Source: Solirhodobacter olei
GTDB taxonomy: Bacteria; Pseudomonadota; Alphaproteobacteria; Rhodobacterales; Rhodobacteraceae
NCBI RefSeq assembly: GCF_004010155.1
Contig: NZ_RRYH01000023.1
Coordinates: 60,382 to 124,381, forward strand
Direction of reading: 5' to 3'
Length of the DNA stretch: 64,000 bases
Of this stretch, positions 29,276 through 36,763 are shown in pieces (the first letter of the stretch is position 1; the number at the start of each line of letters is the position of its first letter). A program made the translations under genes and the position numbers. The notes under the pieces were generated by a model, which saw only the letters and a list, made by a program, of their open reading frames with translations, was not told the DNA's origin and searched no databases.

Positions 29276-29818
29276 ATGCGCTGGCGCGGCCTGCATCACG
29301 TAGAAGTCTCGGTGCTCGATTACGAGGCATCCGTCGCCTTCTACGACAGCATGTTCGGCTGGCTCGGCTACAAGAGCTTCTGGACGCTCGATATCGGCTA
29401 CCACTCCACCTATTACATGGCGCGCTTCCCGCTGCCACATTCCTACATCGGTATCCAGCCCGCCCGCAGCGGCACGAAGCTCGATCACGAGGCCCGCGCG
29501 GTCGGCCTCCATCACATCGCGCTCTGGGCGCGGAACCGGGCCGAGGTCGATGCCTTCCACACCCGTTTCCTGCTGGCGAACGGCCTTCCCGTCACCGATG
29601 CGCCGATGGAATATTCCGTATACGTTCCCGGCTATTACGCGGTCTTCTTCAACGATCCCATCAACGGGTTTCATTGGGAGCTCGCCCATACCCCGCGCCT
29701 GCCGGGCCCCGGGGCCATCCGCCGTTTCTCCCGCGCGCTGAAGGCGGCCGGGCGCGGCAAGCCCTGGGGCGACAACCCCGCCCGCGCCGCCATGCGCCCG
29801 CTGCCGCCGCGCAGCTGA
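29276..29818 (+). CDS. VOC-family (glyoxalase/dioxygenase fold) protein
   Basis: 180 residues. One VOC pair is recognised: [25 protein letters not shown] at the start and [19 protein letters not shown] near residue 78, with the C-terminal acidic ligand region [12 protein letters not shown] basic ~40-residue tail ([17 protein letters not shown]) follows the fold. The enzyme activity is unknown. The start is fixed by GAGGGAGG five bases upstream. The gene sits between the AlkD-like gene and moaA on the same strand. Confidence 0.8.
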   Translation: MRWRGLHHVEVSVLDYEASVAFYDSMFGWLGYKSFWTLDIGYHSTYYMARFPLPHSYIGIQPARSGTKLDHEARAVGLHHIALWARNRAEVDAFHTRFLLANGLPVTDAPMEYSVYVPGYYAVFFNDPINGFHWELAHTPRLPGPGAIRRFSRALKAAGRGKPWGDNPARAAMRPLPPRS

Positions 29819-29856
29819 CCCTTGCCGGCCCCGCACGCCCGGTTTACCTTCCGCCC

Positions 29857-30861
29857 ATGATAGCGCCCCTCATCGATCCTTTCGCCCGTGCGATCACCTA
29901 TCTCCGCGTTTCGGTGACGGACCGCTGCGACTTCCGCTGCGTCTATTGCATGTCCGAACACATGGAGTTCCTACCCAAGAAGGAACTCCTGACGCTGGAG
30001 GAGCTTGACCGCCTCTGCACCACCTTCGTCGGGCTCGGGGTAGAGAAGCTGCGTATCACCGGCGGCGAGCCGCTCGTGCGCCGCGGCATCATGACCTTCT
30101 TCCAGAACATGTCCCGCCATCTCGAAAGCGGCGCGCTGAAGGAGCTCACGCTGACCACCAACGGCTCGCAGCTCGGCAAATACGCAGCCGAGCTCGCCGC
30201 CTGCGGCGTCCGCCGCGTGAACGTCTCGCTCGACACGCTGGATGCGGAGAAATTCGCCAAGATCACCCGCTGGGGCCGACTGCCCCAGGTCCTTGCCGGG
30301 ATCGAGGCCGCCCGCGCGGCGGGGCTGAAGGTGAAGATCAACACCGTCGCGCTGAAGGGCGTGAACGAGGACGAGCTCTTCACCCTCGCGGAATGGTGCG
30401 CCGCCGAAGGCCATGACCTCACCTTCATCGAGGTCATGCCGATGGGCGACATGGGCGAGGAGGACCGGCTTCACCAGTACTGGCCGCTCTCCGACCTGCG
30501 CGCGCAGCTCGCCACCCGCTACACGCTGACCGAACTCTCCGACCGCACCGGCGGCCCGGCCCGCTACGTCCGGCTGGAGGAAACAGGCCAGCGGATCGGC
30601 TTCATCACCCCGCTCACGCATAACTTCTGCGAAAGCTGCAACCGGGTCCGCGTCACCTGCACCGGAGATCTCTTCATGTGCCTCGGCCAGGAAGACCGCG
30701 CCGACCTGCGCAGCCCGCTCCGCGCGACGGAGGACGATGTGGAGCTCCGCACCGCCATCCGCGCGGCCATCGCGCGCAAGCCGAAGGGGCACGATTTCGA
30801 CTATTCGCGCCAGACCGTCGCCGGCCAGATGAGCCGCCACATGAGCCACACCGGCGGCTGA
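29857..30861 (+). CDS. moaA: GTP 3',8-cyclase (molybdenum cofactor step 1)
   Basis: 334 residues. The radical-SAM cluster motif is CDFRCVYC (C-x3-C-x2-C), followed by the SAM-binding GGEP in [12 protein letters not shown]. The second [4Fe-4S] cluster motif near the C-terminus is [18 protein letters not shown]. It ends in the double-glycine tail SHTGG required for activity. It converts GTP to the cyclic precursor that MoaC (55.2 kb here) completes to cPMP. moaC and moeA lie 25 kb away, so the pathway is dispersed. Confidence 0.96.
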   Translation: MIAPLIDPFARAITYLRVSVTDRCDFRCVYCMSEHMEFLPKKELLTLEELDRLCTTFVGLGVEKLRITGGEPLVRRGIMTFFQNMSRHLESGALKELTLTTNGSQLGKYAAELAACGVRRVNVSLDTLDAEKFAKITRWGRLPQVLAGIEAARAAGLKVKINTVALKGVNEDELFTLAEWCAAEGHDLTFIEVMPMGDMGEEDRLHQYWPLSDLRAQLATRYTLTELSDRTGGPARYVRLEETGQRIGFITPLTHNFCESCNRVRVTCTGDLFMCLGQEDRADLRSPLRATEDDVELRTAIRAAIARKPKGHDFDYSRQTVAGQMSRHMSHTGG

Positions 30862-30862
30862 G

Positions 30863-31282
30863 ATGGCCGCCCTCGCCCGCTTTACCGAGGCCCAGGCGAA
30901 GATCTACCCGACTGCCCTCGCGGAGCTTCGCCGCGGCCGGAAGGACAGCCACTGGATGTGGTTCGTCTTTCCGCAGCTGGCCAGCCTCGGGCGCTCCGCC
31001 ACCGCGCAGTATTACGGCATCGCCGATCTGGCCGAGGCCCGTGCCTATGCTGCGGACCCGGTCCTTGGCCCCCGCCTCGCCGAGTGTGCCGCGGCGCTGC
31101 TGGCCCAGCCGGAAACCGACCCTGCCCGCATTCTCGGCCCGGTCGACGCGATGAAGCTGCGGTCTTCGGCCACGCTCTTCCGCGCCGCCGCGGACCCGCC
31201 TTTGCAGGGCTTGATGCAGTCCATCCTGGACCGTTTCTATGGGGGCACCCCCTGCCCGCTCACGCTGGCGGAGATCGGCTGA
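30863..31282 (+). CDS. DUF1810 family protein
   Basis: 139 residues starting one base after the moaA stop. The family signature SHWMWFVFPQLASLGRS near residue 29 and the YYGIADLAEARAYAADPVLGPRL block are clear. DUF1810 proteins are small helical cytoplasmic proteins with no established function in most bacteria. Tight coupling to moaA is seen here, but a role in cofactor synthesis is not supported by anything else in the sequence. Confidence 0.85.
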   Translation: MAALARFTEAQAKIYPTALAELRRGRKDSHWMWFVFPQLASLGRSATAQYYGIADLAEARAYAADPVLGPRLAECAAALLAQPETDPARILGPVDAMKLRSSATLFRAAADPPLQGLMQSILDRFYGGTPCPLTLAEIG

Positions 31283-31320
31283 CCCCGACCCTCCACGCCC
31301 GGCTCGGCACGGGAGGGTGC

Positions 31321-31339
31321 GGGGGGCAGACAGCCCCCC
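31321..31339. terminator. G/C stem-loop between convergent genes
   Basis: GGGGGGC-AGACA-GCCCCCC lies between the DUF1810 gene (ends 31282) and the amidohydrolase (ends 31350). It is the exact reverse complement of the hairpin between ilvB and ilvN, so it belongs to a dispersed family; here it probably serves as a bidirectional stop. Confidence 0.6.
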
Positions 31340-31349
31340 GCCATTGTCG

Positions 31350-32516
31350 TCAGGCCGCCGGCATCCGGCTTTCGACCATCTCCGCGTACCAGCTCGACCC
31401 GAACGGGATCGCGTTGTCGTCGAAGTTGTACTTCGGGTGATGCACCATCGCCGTGTCGCCGTTGCCGAGGAAGATGTAGGCCCCCGGCCGCGCGTTCAGC
31501 ATGAACGAGAAATCTTCCGACCCCATCAGCGGCACCGCGTCGGCATCCACGTTCTCGGTCACCCGCTTGGCGGCCTCGACCGCGTAGCCGGTGTTCTCCT
31601 CCGCGTTCATCGTCACCGGGTAGCCGCGGCGATAGTCGATTTCGGCCGTCGCACCGAAGGCGGCGCAGGTGTTCTCGACGATCGCCTTGATCCGGCCCTC
31701 GACGAAATCCTGCACCTCCGGGTCCATGGTCCGGATCGAGGCGCGCAGCAGCACCGTCTGCGGAATGACGTTGAAGGCCTCGCTCTCGGTCCGGAAGGTG
31801 CAGACCGAGACGACGACCTGCTTCAGCGGGTCGACGTTGCGGCTCGCCACCGATTGCAGCGCCACGACGACATGGCTCGCCACCAGCGTCGGGTCGATGC
31901 AGTCATGCGGTTTCGCCGCATGGCCGCCCTTGCCGGTGATCGTGCATTCCATCTGGTCCGCCGCCGCCATCATGGCGCCCGGGCGGATCGCGAAGTGACC
32001 AAGCGGGATGCCCGGCATGTTGTGCATGCCATAGACTTCCTGCACCCCGAACCGCTCCATCATCCCGTCGTCGACCATCTCCTTGCCGCCGCCGCCGCCC
32101 TCCTCGGCCGGCTGGAAGATCACCACGGCGGTGCCGTCGAAATTCCGCGTCTCGGCAAGGTACTTCGCCGCGCCCAGCAGCATCGCGGTATGGCCGTCGT
32201 GGCCGCAGGCATGCATCTTGCCCTGGGTCTTAGAGGCATAATCGAGCCCCGTCGCCTCGACGATCGGCAGCGCATCCATATCGGCGCGCAGCCCGATCAC
32301 GCGGCCCGCGCTGTCGGTCTTGCCCTTGATCACGCCGACGACCCCGGTCCGGCCGATCCCCTCGACGACCTCGTCGCAACCGAAGGCGCGCAGCTTCTCG
32401 GCCACGATCCCGGCGGTGCGATGCACCTCGAACAGAAGCTCCGGGTTCTCGTGGAAATCCTGTCGCCACTCGGTGATCTCGGGCAGCATCTCGGAAAAGC
32501 GGTTCTTGATCGGCAT
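31350..32516 (-). CDS. M20-family amidohydrolase (hippurate/N-acyl-amino-acid hydrolase type)
   Basis: 388 residues. Metal ligands are seen in MHACGHDGHTAMLLG, the catalytic glutamate pair in FQPAEEGGGGGKEM, and further histidines in GMHNMPGIPLGHF and GGHAAKPHDCIDP. A dimerisation domain sits at about 185-300. The M20D branch removes acyl groups from amino acids or hydrolyses amides such as hippurate. The start MPIKNRFSEM has GGGAGA upstream; a longer frame from 32810 is not conserved. The substrate in this organism is unknown. Confidence 0.9.
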   Translation of the reverse strand: MPIKNRFSEMLPEITEWRQDFHENPELLFEVHRTAGIVAEKLRAFGCDEVVEGIGRTGVVGVIKGKTDSAGRVIGLRADMDALPIVEATGLDYASKTQGKMHACGHDGHTAMLLGAAKYLAETRNFDGTAVVIFQPAEEGGGGGKEMVDDGMMERFGVQEVYGMHNMPGIPLGHFAIRPGAMMAAADQMECTITGKGGHAAKPHDCIDPTLVASHVVVALQSVASRNVDPLKQVVVSVCTFRTESEAFNVIPQTVLLRASIRTMDPEVQDFVEGRIKAIVENTCAAFGATAEIDYRRGYPVTMNAEENTGYAVEAAKRVTENVDADAVPLMGSEDFSFMLNARPGAYIFLGNGDTAMVHHPKYNFDDNAIPFGSSWYAEMVESRMPAA

Positions 32517-32615
32517 GGCATATCTCCCTGCTGCGGGCCCTGCGGCCCGCCGATTATGCCGGCACCGTCGCGCAAACGGAACGGGGCCGCAAGCCATCCC
32601 GCCCGCGGCCCCCGC

Positions 32616-32638
32616 ACTTCTTGCTGGCAGGAATACTC
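32616..32638 (-). repeat. Dispersed GAGTATT element upstream of the amidohydrolase
   Basis: The minus strand reads GAGTATTCCTGCCAGCAAGAA, the same family as 15536-15557 and 11725-11746. Here it is about 100 bases from the start codon at 32516. Confidence 0.5.
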
Positions 32639-32710
32639 GGGCCGCCGCGCCGCCGGGCACGGCGCGCGGTGTTGGTCCGTCCCTCCGCTTGCGCTCCGGG
32701 CGTTCGGCGC

Positions 32711-32737
32711 TGACGAGGCTGCAACGGAGCCTCGTCA
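32711..32737. terminator. Hairpin downstream of phoB
   Basis: TGACGAGGCT (32711-32720) and AGCCTCGTCA (32728-32737) form a perfect 10-bp stem with a 7-base loop, 9 bases after the phoB stop. The flank CCGCTTGCGCTC resembles that of the hairpins after pstB. Confidence 0.6.
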
Positions 32738-32746
32738 GGCCGCGCC

Positions 32747-33439
32747 TCACCCCAGGGCGTATCCCGCGCCGCGCACCGTGCGCACCGGATCCTCGCCGCC
32801 ATGGCGGCAAAGCGCCTTGCGGAGCCGGCCGATATGCACGTCCACCGTGCGGGTATCGACGTAGATGTCCCGCCCCCAGACCCGGTCGAGCAGCTGCTCG
32901 CGGCTCCAGACCCGGCCCGGCTTTTCCATGAAGGTGGCAAGCAACCGGAACTCCGTCGGCCCGAGCTTCAGCACCTCGCCGGCGCGGTAGACGCGGTGGC
33001 TCTCGGCGTCCAGGCGGATGTCGCCGAATTCCAGCGTCCCCCCGACCGCCGCCGGCCGCACCCGGCGCAGCTGCGCGCGGATCCGGGCCATCAACTCGAC
33101 GATGGAGTAGGGCTTGACCACGTAATCATCGGCGCCGGTCTCCAGCCCGCGCACCCGGTCGACCTCCTCCGACCGGGCGGAGAGCATGATGATCGGGATC
33201 CCCCGCGTGTCACTTTTCGACTTCACCTGGCGGCAGACCTCGATGCCCGAGACCGAGGGCAGCATCCAGTCGAGCACGATCAGGTCGGGCGTCTCCTCCT
33301 CGATCAGCAGCAGCGCCTCCTCGCCGTTCTCCGCGCGCGCGACGCGAAAGCCCTCGGCCTCGAGGTTATAGGCCAGAACCTCCCGCTGCGCCGGCTCGTC
33401 CTCGACGACCAGCACCACCGGCAGCTCGGGCGCGGCCAT
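32747..33439 (-). CDS. phoB: Phosphate-regulon response regulator
   Basis: 230 residues. The receiver domain has the acidic pair in VVEDEPAQ, the phospho-acceptor aspartate in LIVLDWMLP and the switch lysine in DDYVVKPYS. The winged-helix OmpR/PhoB-type output domain runs from about 130 (VGGTLEFGDIRLD) to the end (VRTVRGAGYAL). Phosphorylated PhoB binds Pho boxes such as those at 26.5 and 34.3 kb. Its ATG overlaps the phoU stop by one base. Confidence 0.95.
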   Translation of the reverse strand: MAAPELPVVLVVEDEPAQREVLAYNLEAEGFRVARAENGEEALLLIEEETPDLIVLDWMLPSVSGIEVCRQVKSKSDTRGIPIIMLSARSEEVDRVRGLETGADDYVVKPYSIVELMARIRAQLRRVRPAAVGGTLEFGDIRLDAESHRVYRAGEVLKLGPTEFRLLATFMEKPGRVWSREQLLDRVWGRDIYVDTRTVDVHIGRLRKALCRHGGEDPVRTVRGAGYALG

Positions 33440-34155
33440 CAGGCGTTCCCCTCCGAGCTGACGAAGGAGGTGTTGTCGCCCTTCGGCCGGTTGTCGTCGG
33501 GCATCCGCCCCGTGACGAGGTAGATCACCTGCTCGGCGATGGATGTGGCGTGGTCGCCCACCCGCTCCAGGTTCTTGGCGATGAAATGCAGATGCATGCA
33601 GGCGGTGATGTTGCGCGGGTCCTCCATCATGTGGGTCAGGAACTCGCGGAACATGGCATTGTACATCTGGTCGACCTCTTGGTCGCGGATGCGCACGTCG
33701 GCTGCCAGTTCGATGTCGCGCTGCGTATAGGCGTCGAGCGCGTCCTTCAGCATCACCTCGACCGCCTTCGCCATCCGCTTCAGCGCACCGCCGGCGCCCG
33801 GGATCGGCTGCATCTGGGCCAGCACGGTCGAGCGCTTGGCCATGTTCTTGGCATAGTCGCCAATGCGCTCGAGATTGGCGGAGATCTTCATCACCGTCAG
33901 GATCGTGCGCAGATCCGATGCCGCCGGCGCGCGCAGCGCGATCAGCCGCGCGGCCTCGGTGTTGACCGCCTCTTCCAGCGCGTCGATCTGCTTGTCGTTG
34001 GCGCGGACCCGGTCGGCCAGCTCCTCGTCGCGCGTCTCGAGCGCCTGGGCGGCATCGAGGATCGCGGCCTCGACGAAGCCGCCCATCTTCATGATCATCG
34101 CCTGGATGGTTTCGAGGTCGTCATCGAAGCTCGTCACCGTATGCGCGTTGGTCAT
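33439..34155 (-). CDS. phoU: Phosphate signalling accessory protein PhoU
   Basis: 238 residues, two three-helix PhoU repeats. The metal-binding acidic motifs EAAILDAAQAL and NLERIGDYAKNMAKR recur in the second half as FIAKNLERVGDHATSIAEQ. It links the PstSCAB transporter to PhoR and dampens PhoB activation. The start MTNAHTVTSFDDDL follows AGGAGA; the longer frame is not conserved. It is separated from phoR by 156 bases containing a three-repeat Pho box, so phoU-phoB can be transcribed independently of phoR. Confidence 0.95.
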   Translation of the reverse strand: MTNAHTVTSFDDDLETIQAMIMKMGGFVEAAILDAAQALETRDEELADRVRANDKQIDALEEAVNTEAARLIALRAPAASDLRTILTVMKISANLERIGDYAKNMAKRSTVLAQMQPIPGAGGALKRMAKAVEVMLKDALDAYTQRDIELAADVRIRDQEVDQMYNAMFREFLTHMMEDPRNITACMHLHFIAKNLERVGDHATSIAEQVIYLVTGRMPDDNRPKGDNTSFVSSEGNA

Positions 34156-34266
34156 GCCATTCTCCTGTCCGCCCGGCAGCCCTGCGGGCCGCCCGATCCA
34201 TGCTCCGCGCCCGGCCCTCGGCCGGACACGCTCGCGCGCGGTGTAGCGCGCTCCTGTCAGCCTTTT

Positions 34267-34295
34267 GCGACAGTATTGTAACAGCAAGGTGACAG
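34267..34295 (-). promoter_or_regulatory. Pho box upstream of phoU
   Basis: The minus strand reads CTGTCAC-CTTG-CTGTTAC-AATA-CTGTCGC, three 7-base units at exact 11-bp phasing. It lies in the phoR-phoU gap, about 112 bases before the phoU start, and makes phoU-phoB autoregulated by PhoB. Confidence 0.85.
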
Positions 34296-34311
34296 TCGCA
34301 CCGAAGCCGGC

Positions 34312-35352
34312 TCACCCTTCCGGCAAAATCACCGAAAACCGGCTGCCCTTGCCGCGCTCGCTCTCGATCCGGAACCGGCCGCGATGCCGGTTCACGATAT
34401 GCTTGACGATGGCGAGACCCAGCCCGGTACCGCCCTGCTCGCGCGAGCGGTGGCTGTCGACGCGGTAGAATCGCTCCGTCAGCCGCGGCAGGTGAATCGC
34501 GTCGATCCCCTCGCCGCGGTCGGTGACGTCGACACGCACCGCCGGGCCCCTCAGGCTGATGTCGCGCGGCTCGCGGGTCAGCGCGACGCCGACATGGCCG
34601 CCCGCGCCACCGTATTTCACCGCGTTCTCGATCAGGTTGTGGAACACTTGGGTCAGCTGGTCGGGATCGCCCGGCACGCTCACCGGGGCCTCCGCCCCGG
34701 TCACCTCGACCGTGACGCCGGCCGCATCCGCCACCGGACGCAGCGCCGTAACGCAGGAGAGGACCAGCGCGGCAAGGTCAACGCGCTCGGTCGGCCGCAC
34801 ACGCTCGTCCGCCTCGACACGGGACAGTGACAGCAGATCGCGCACCAGCCGGTTCATCCGCCCCGCCTCGCGCTCCATGATGCCAAGGAACCGGTCGCGC
34901 GCAGGCGCATCGTCGCGCGCGGCGCCTTTCAGCGTCTCGATGAAGCCCAGAAGTGCGGTCAGCGGCGTTCGCAGCTCATGGCTGACATTGGCGACAAAAT
35001 CGCGGCGCATCTGACCGGCCTGTTCTAGGTCCGTGGTGTCGAGGAAACTGACGAGCACACCGGCCTCCCCCTCGCCCTCCACCGGCGCGGCCAGCACCTT
35101 CCAGACCGATTCCCGCGCGGTACCGGAGACGAGGTAGCGCGCGCTTGCCGGCTGGCGATGGCGCAGCGTGCCCTCGATCGCGTCCAGCAGCGCCGGCTGG
35201 CGCAGCACGGTGACGTAATGCCGCCCCTCGATGGCCGGGCCGAGAAGCTCCACCGCCGGGGCATTGGCCGCAAGGATCCGTCCGTCGGCGGCCAGAAACA
35301 CCAGCGGCTGGGGCAACCCGCCCAGGATCGACTTCACCAGATCGGATCGCAT
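34312..35352 (-). CDS. phoR: Phosphate-regulon sensor histidine kinase
   Basis: 346 residues. A PAS domain (about 12-110, VFLAADGRILAANAPA) precedes HisKA with the phospho-histidine in NVSHELRTPL. The HATPase_c boxes are LIENAVKYGG, DRGEGI and GTGLGLAIVKHIV. No membrane helix is visible at the N-terminus, unlike E. coli PhoR, so it probably reaches PstSCAB/PhoU from the cytoplasm. The start MRSDLVKS at 35352 is chosen because GGAGG lies 5 bases upstream. It is separated from pstSCAB by about 8 kb. Confidence 0.92.
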   Translation of the reverse strand: MRSDLVKSILGGLPQPLVFLAADGRILAANAPAVELLGPAIEGRHYVTVLRQPALLDAIEGTLRHRQPASARYLVSGTARESVWKVLAAPVEGEGEAGVLVSFLDTTDLEQAGQMRRDFVANVSHELRTPLTALLGFIETLKGAARDDAPARDRFLGIMEREAGRMNRLVRDLLSLSRVEADERVRPTERVDLAALVLSCVTALRPVADAAGVTVEVTGAEAPVSVPGDPDQLTQVFHNLIENAVKYGGAGGHVGVALTREPRDISLRGPAVRVDVTDRGEGIDAIHLPRLTERFYRVDSHRSREQGGTGLGLAIVKHIVNRHRGRFRIESERGKGSRFSVILPEG

Positions 35353-35493
35353 CATCCCCTCCGCATCGCGGCAGACCCTGCGGCAATCGCGCGCAATGCG
35401 CAACTCCCGGCTGCAGAACGCTTGCGTCGATCCGGCTTCCGTTGCAAATGGCCGCGATCACCGTTCCGTGAAGTTTCTTGCAGAATTTGCGCC

Positions 35494-35883
35494 ATGGAAG
35501 AAGACATCAACCAGACCCCGGACCCTAACGCCTCCCAGCCCGGGACGCCCAAGCATCACGAGCCGCCCTGCGCGCTGGTCATCGGCGCCCGAACGCAGGA
35601 GATCCCGCCCGTCGTGCCCGGCACCAGGGTGTTGGAGGCAAAGATCGACAGCCTGACGCCGGAGCTTCTCGCCCGCCACCGCCCGACCGCAGCCGCCTGC
35701 CCGCTGATCGGCCCGGGCTTCGACGCCATCGACGTCGCCCGGCGGCTGGAGGCGCTGGGATTCCGGGGCGAACTTTGCGTGCTCTGCCCGCACCTGCCGG
35801 AACCCGACGCGGTGCTGGCCGAGCTTGCGCCCCATGCCCCCAGCCTTCAGGTCGTGCTCGCCGCCGCCGGGCCGGAGGGCTGA
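35494..35883 (+). CDS. Conserved hypothetical protein
   Basis: 129 residues, predicted soluble. The N-terminal ~30 residues are polar and proline-rich (PDPNASQPGTPKHHEPP). The rest reads like a compact alpha/beta domain resembling a receiver-like Rossmann fold: ALVIGAR, then PLIGPGFDAIDVARRLEALGFRGELCVLCP, then a C-terminal LQVVLAA strand. No catalytic or binding motif was recognised. It is divergent from phoR and convergent with iolB (27 bases). The ATG at 35494 lacks a strong ribosome site. Confidence 0.6.
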   Translation: MEEDINQTPDPNASQPGTPKHHEPPCALVIGARTQEIPPVVPGTRVLEAKIDSLTPELLARHRPTAAACPLIGPGFDAIDVARRLEALGFRGELCVLCPHLPEPDAVLAELAPHAPSLQVVLAAAGPEG

Positions 35884-35910
35884 GCCCTCTTCAGTCCCGC
35901 GCCGCGGGCC

Positions 35911-36726
35911 TTATGCACCGGGGTTGTCGCGCCGGTAGATCCAGTCGTGATCGGGGTGGTTCTTGAACCGCCATTTCCTGAGCGGCCCGGCCATTACGTT
36001 GAGGTAATACATCTCGTAGCCGTAGGGCGCGCCGCAGGGGTGATGCCCCTTCGGCACCAGCACCACGTCGTGATTGGCGACCGACATGGTCTGGTCCAGG
36101 CTGCCATCCTCGGTGAAGACCCGCTGATGGCCATAGCCCTGCGCCGGGTTCAGCCGGTGATAGTAGCTTTCCTCCAGGTAGGTGATGTTGGGGAAATCAT
36201 CCTCGTCGTGCCGGTGCGGCGGGTAGGAGGACCAGTTGCCCTGCGGCGTGAACACCTCCGTCACCAGAAGCGAGTCACAGTAATCCTCGCCCTCCATGGC
36301 GATGTTGTTGATGAAGCGGGTGTTCGCGCCCTGCCCCCGCTGGGTCAGAACGATCCCCTCAGGCCCGATCCGGCGCGCCGGATGCCCGCCCTTGCCCGGC
36401 GCGGTGCAGATGGCGAGCGTGCAGTCGGTCGTGGCCTCCGCCGCCCAGTCCGATCCGTTCGGCACATAGAGGCAATGCGGCGGCGTCTTCTCGAAGACAT
36501 CCATCCGCTCACCCATCTCGCCGTAATCGGCGCCCCCCGCCGAAAGCCGCGCCTTGCCCTCCACCAGAACCAGGATCACCTCGCGGTCGCCCGTCACCTC
36601 CGCCGCGCTCTCGCCCGGGGCAAGACGGTAGAGGCCGAAGCCCACGTATCCCCAGCCCGCGCTCTCGGGCGTGATGTCATGCACCTTGCCGCGCGTGCCC
36701 TTCGGCTTCTCCAGCAGATCCGGCAT
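35911..36726 (-). CDS. iolB: 5-deoxy-glucuronate isomerase
   Basis: 271 residues, a bicupin enzyme of myo-inositol catabolism. It converts 5-deoxy-glucuronate to 5-dehydro-2-deoxygluconate (DKG), the substrate of IolC next door. Metal-binding residues are seen in SSYPPHRHDEDDF and the C-terminal cupin VLVPKGHHPCGAPYGYEMYYLNVMAG. AAAGGA precedes the start. It lies 37 bases after iolC and is the last gene of this partial iol cluster. Confidence 0.95.
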   Translation of the reverse strand: MPDLLEKPKGTRGKVHDITPESAGWGYVGFGLYRLAPGESAAEVTGDREVILVLVEGKARLSAGGADYGEMGERMDVFEKTPPHCLYVPNGSDWAAEATTDCTLAICTAPGKGGHPARRIGPEGIVLTQRGQGANTRFINNIAMEGEDYCDSLLVTEVFTPQGNWSSYPPHRHDEDDFPNITYLEESYYHRLNPAQGYGHQRVFTEDGSLDQTMSVANHDVVLVPKGHHPCGAPYGYEMYYLNVMAGPLRKWRFKNHPDHDWIYRRDNPGA

Positions 36727-36763
36727 CGCTTGTCCTTTCCGTCCGTTTCGATCCGGGGCGGCC

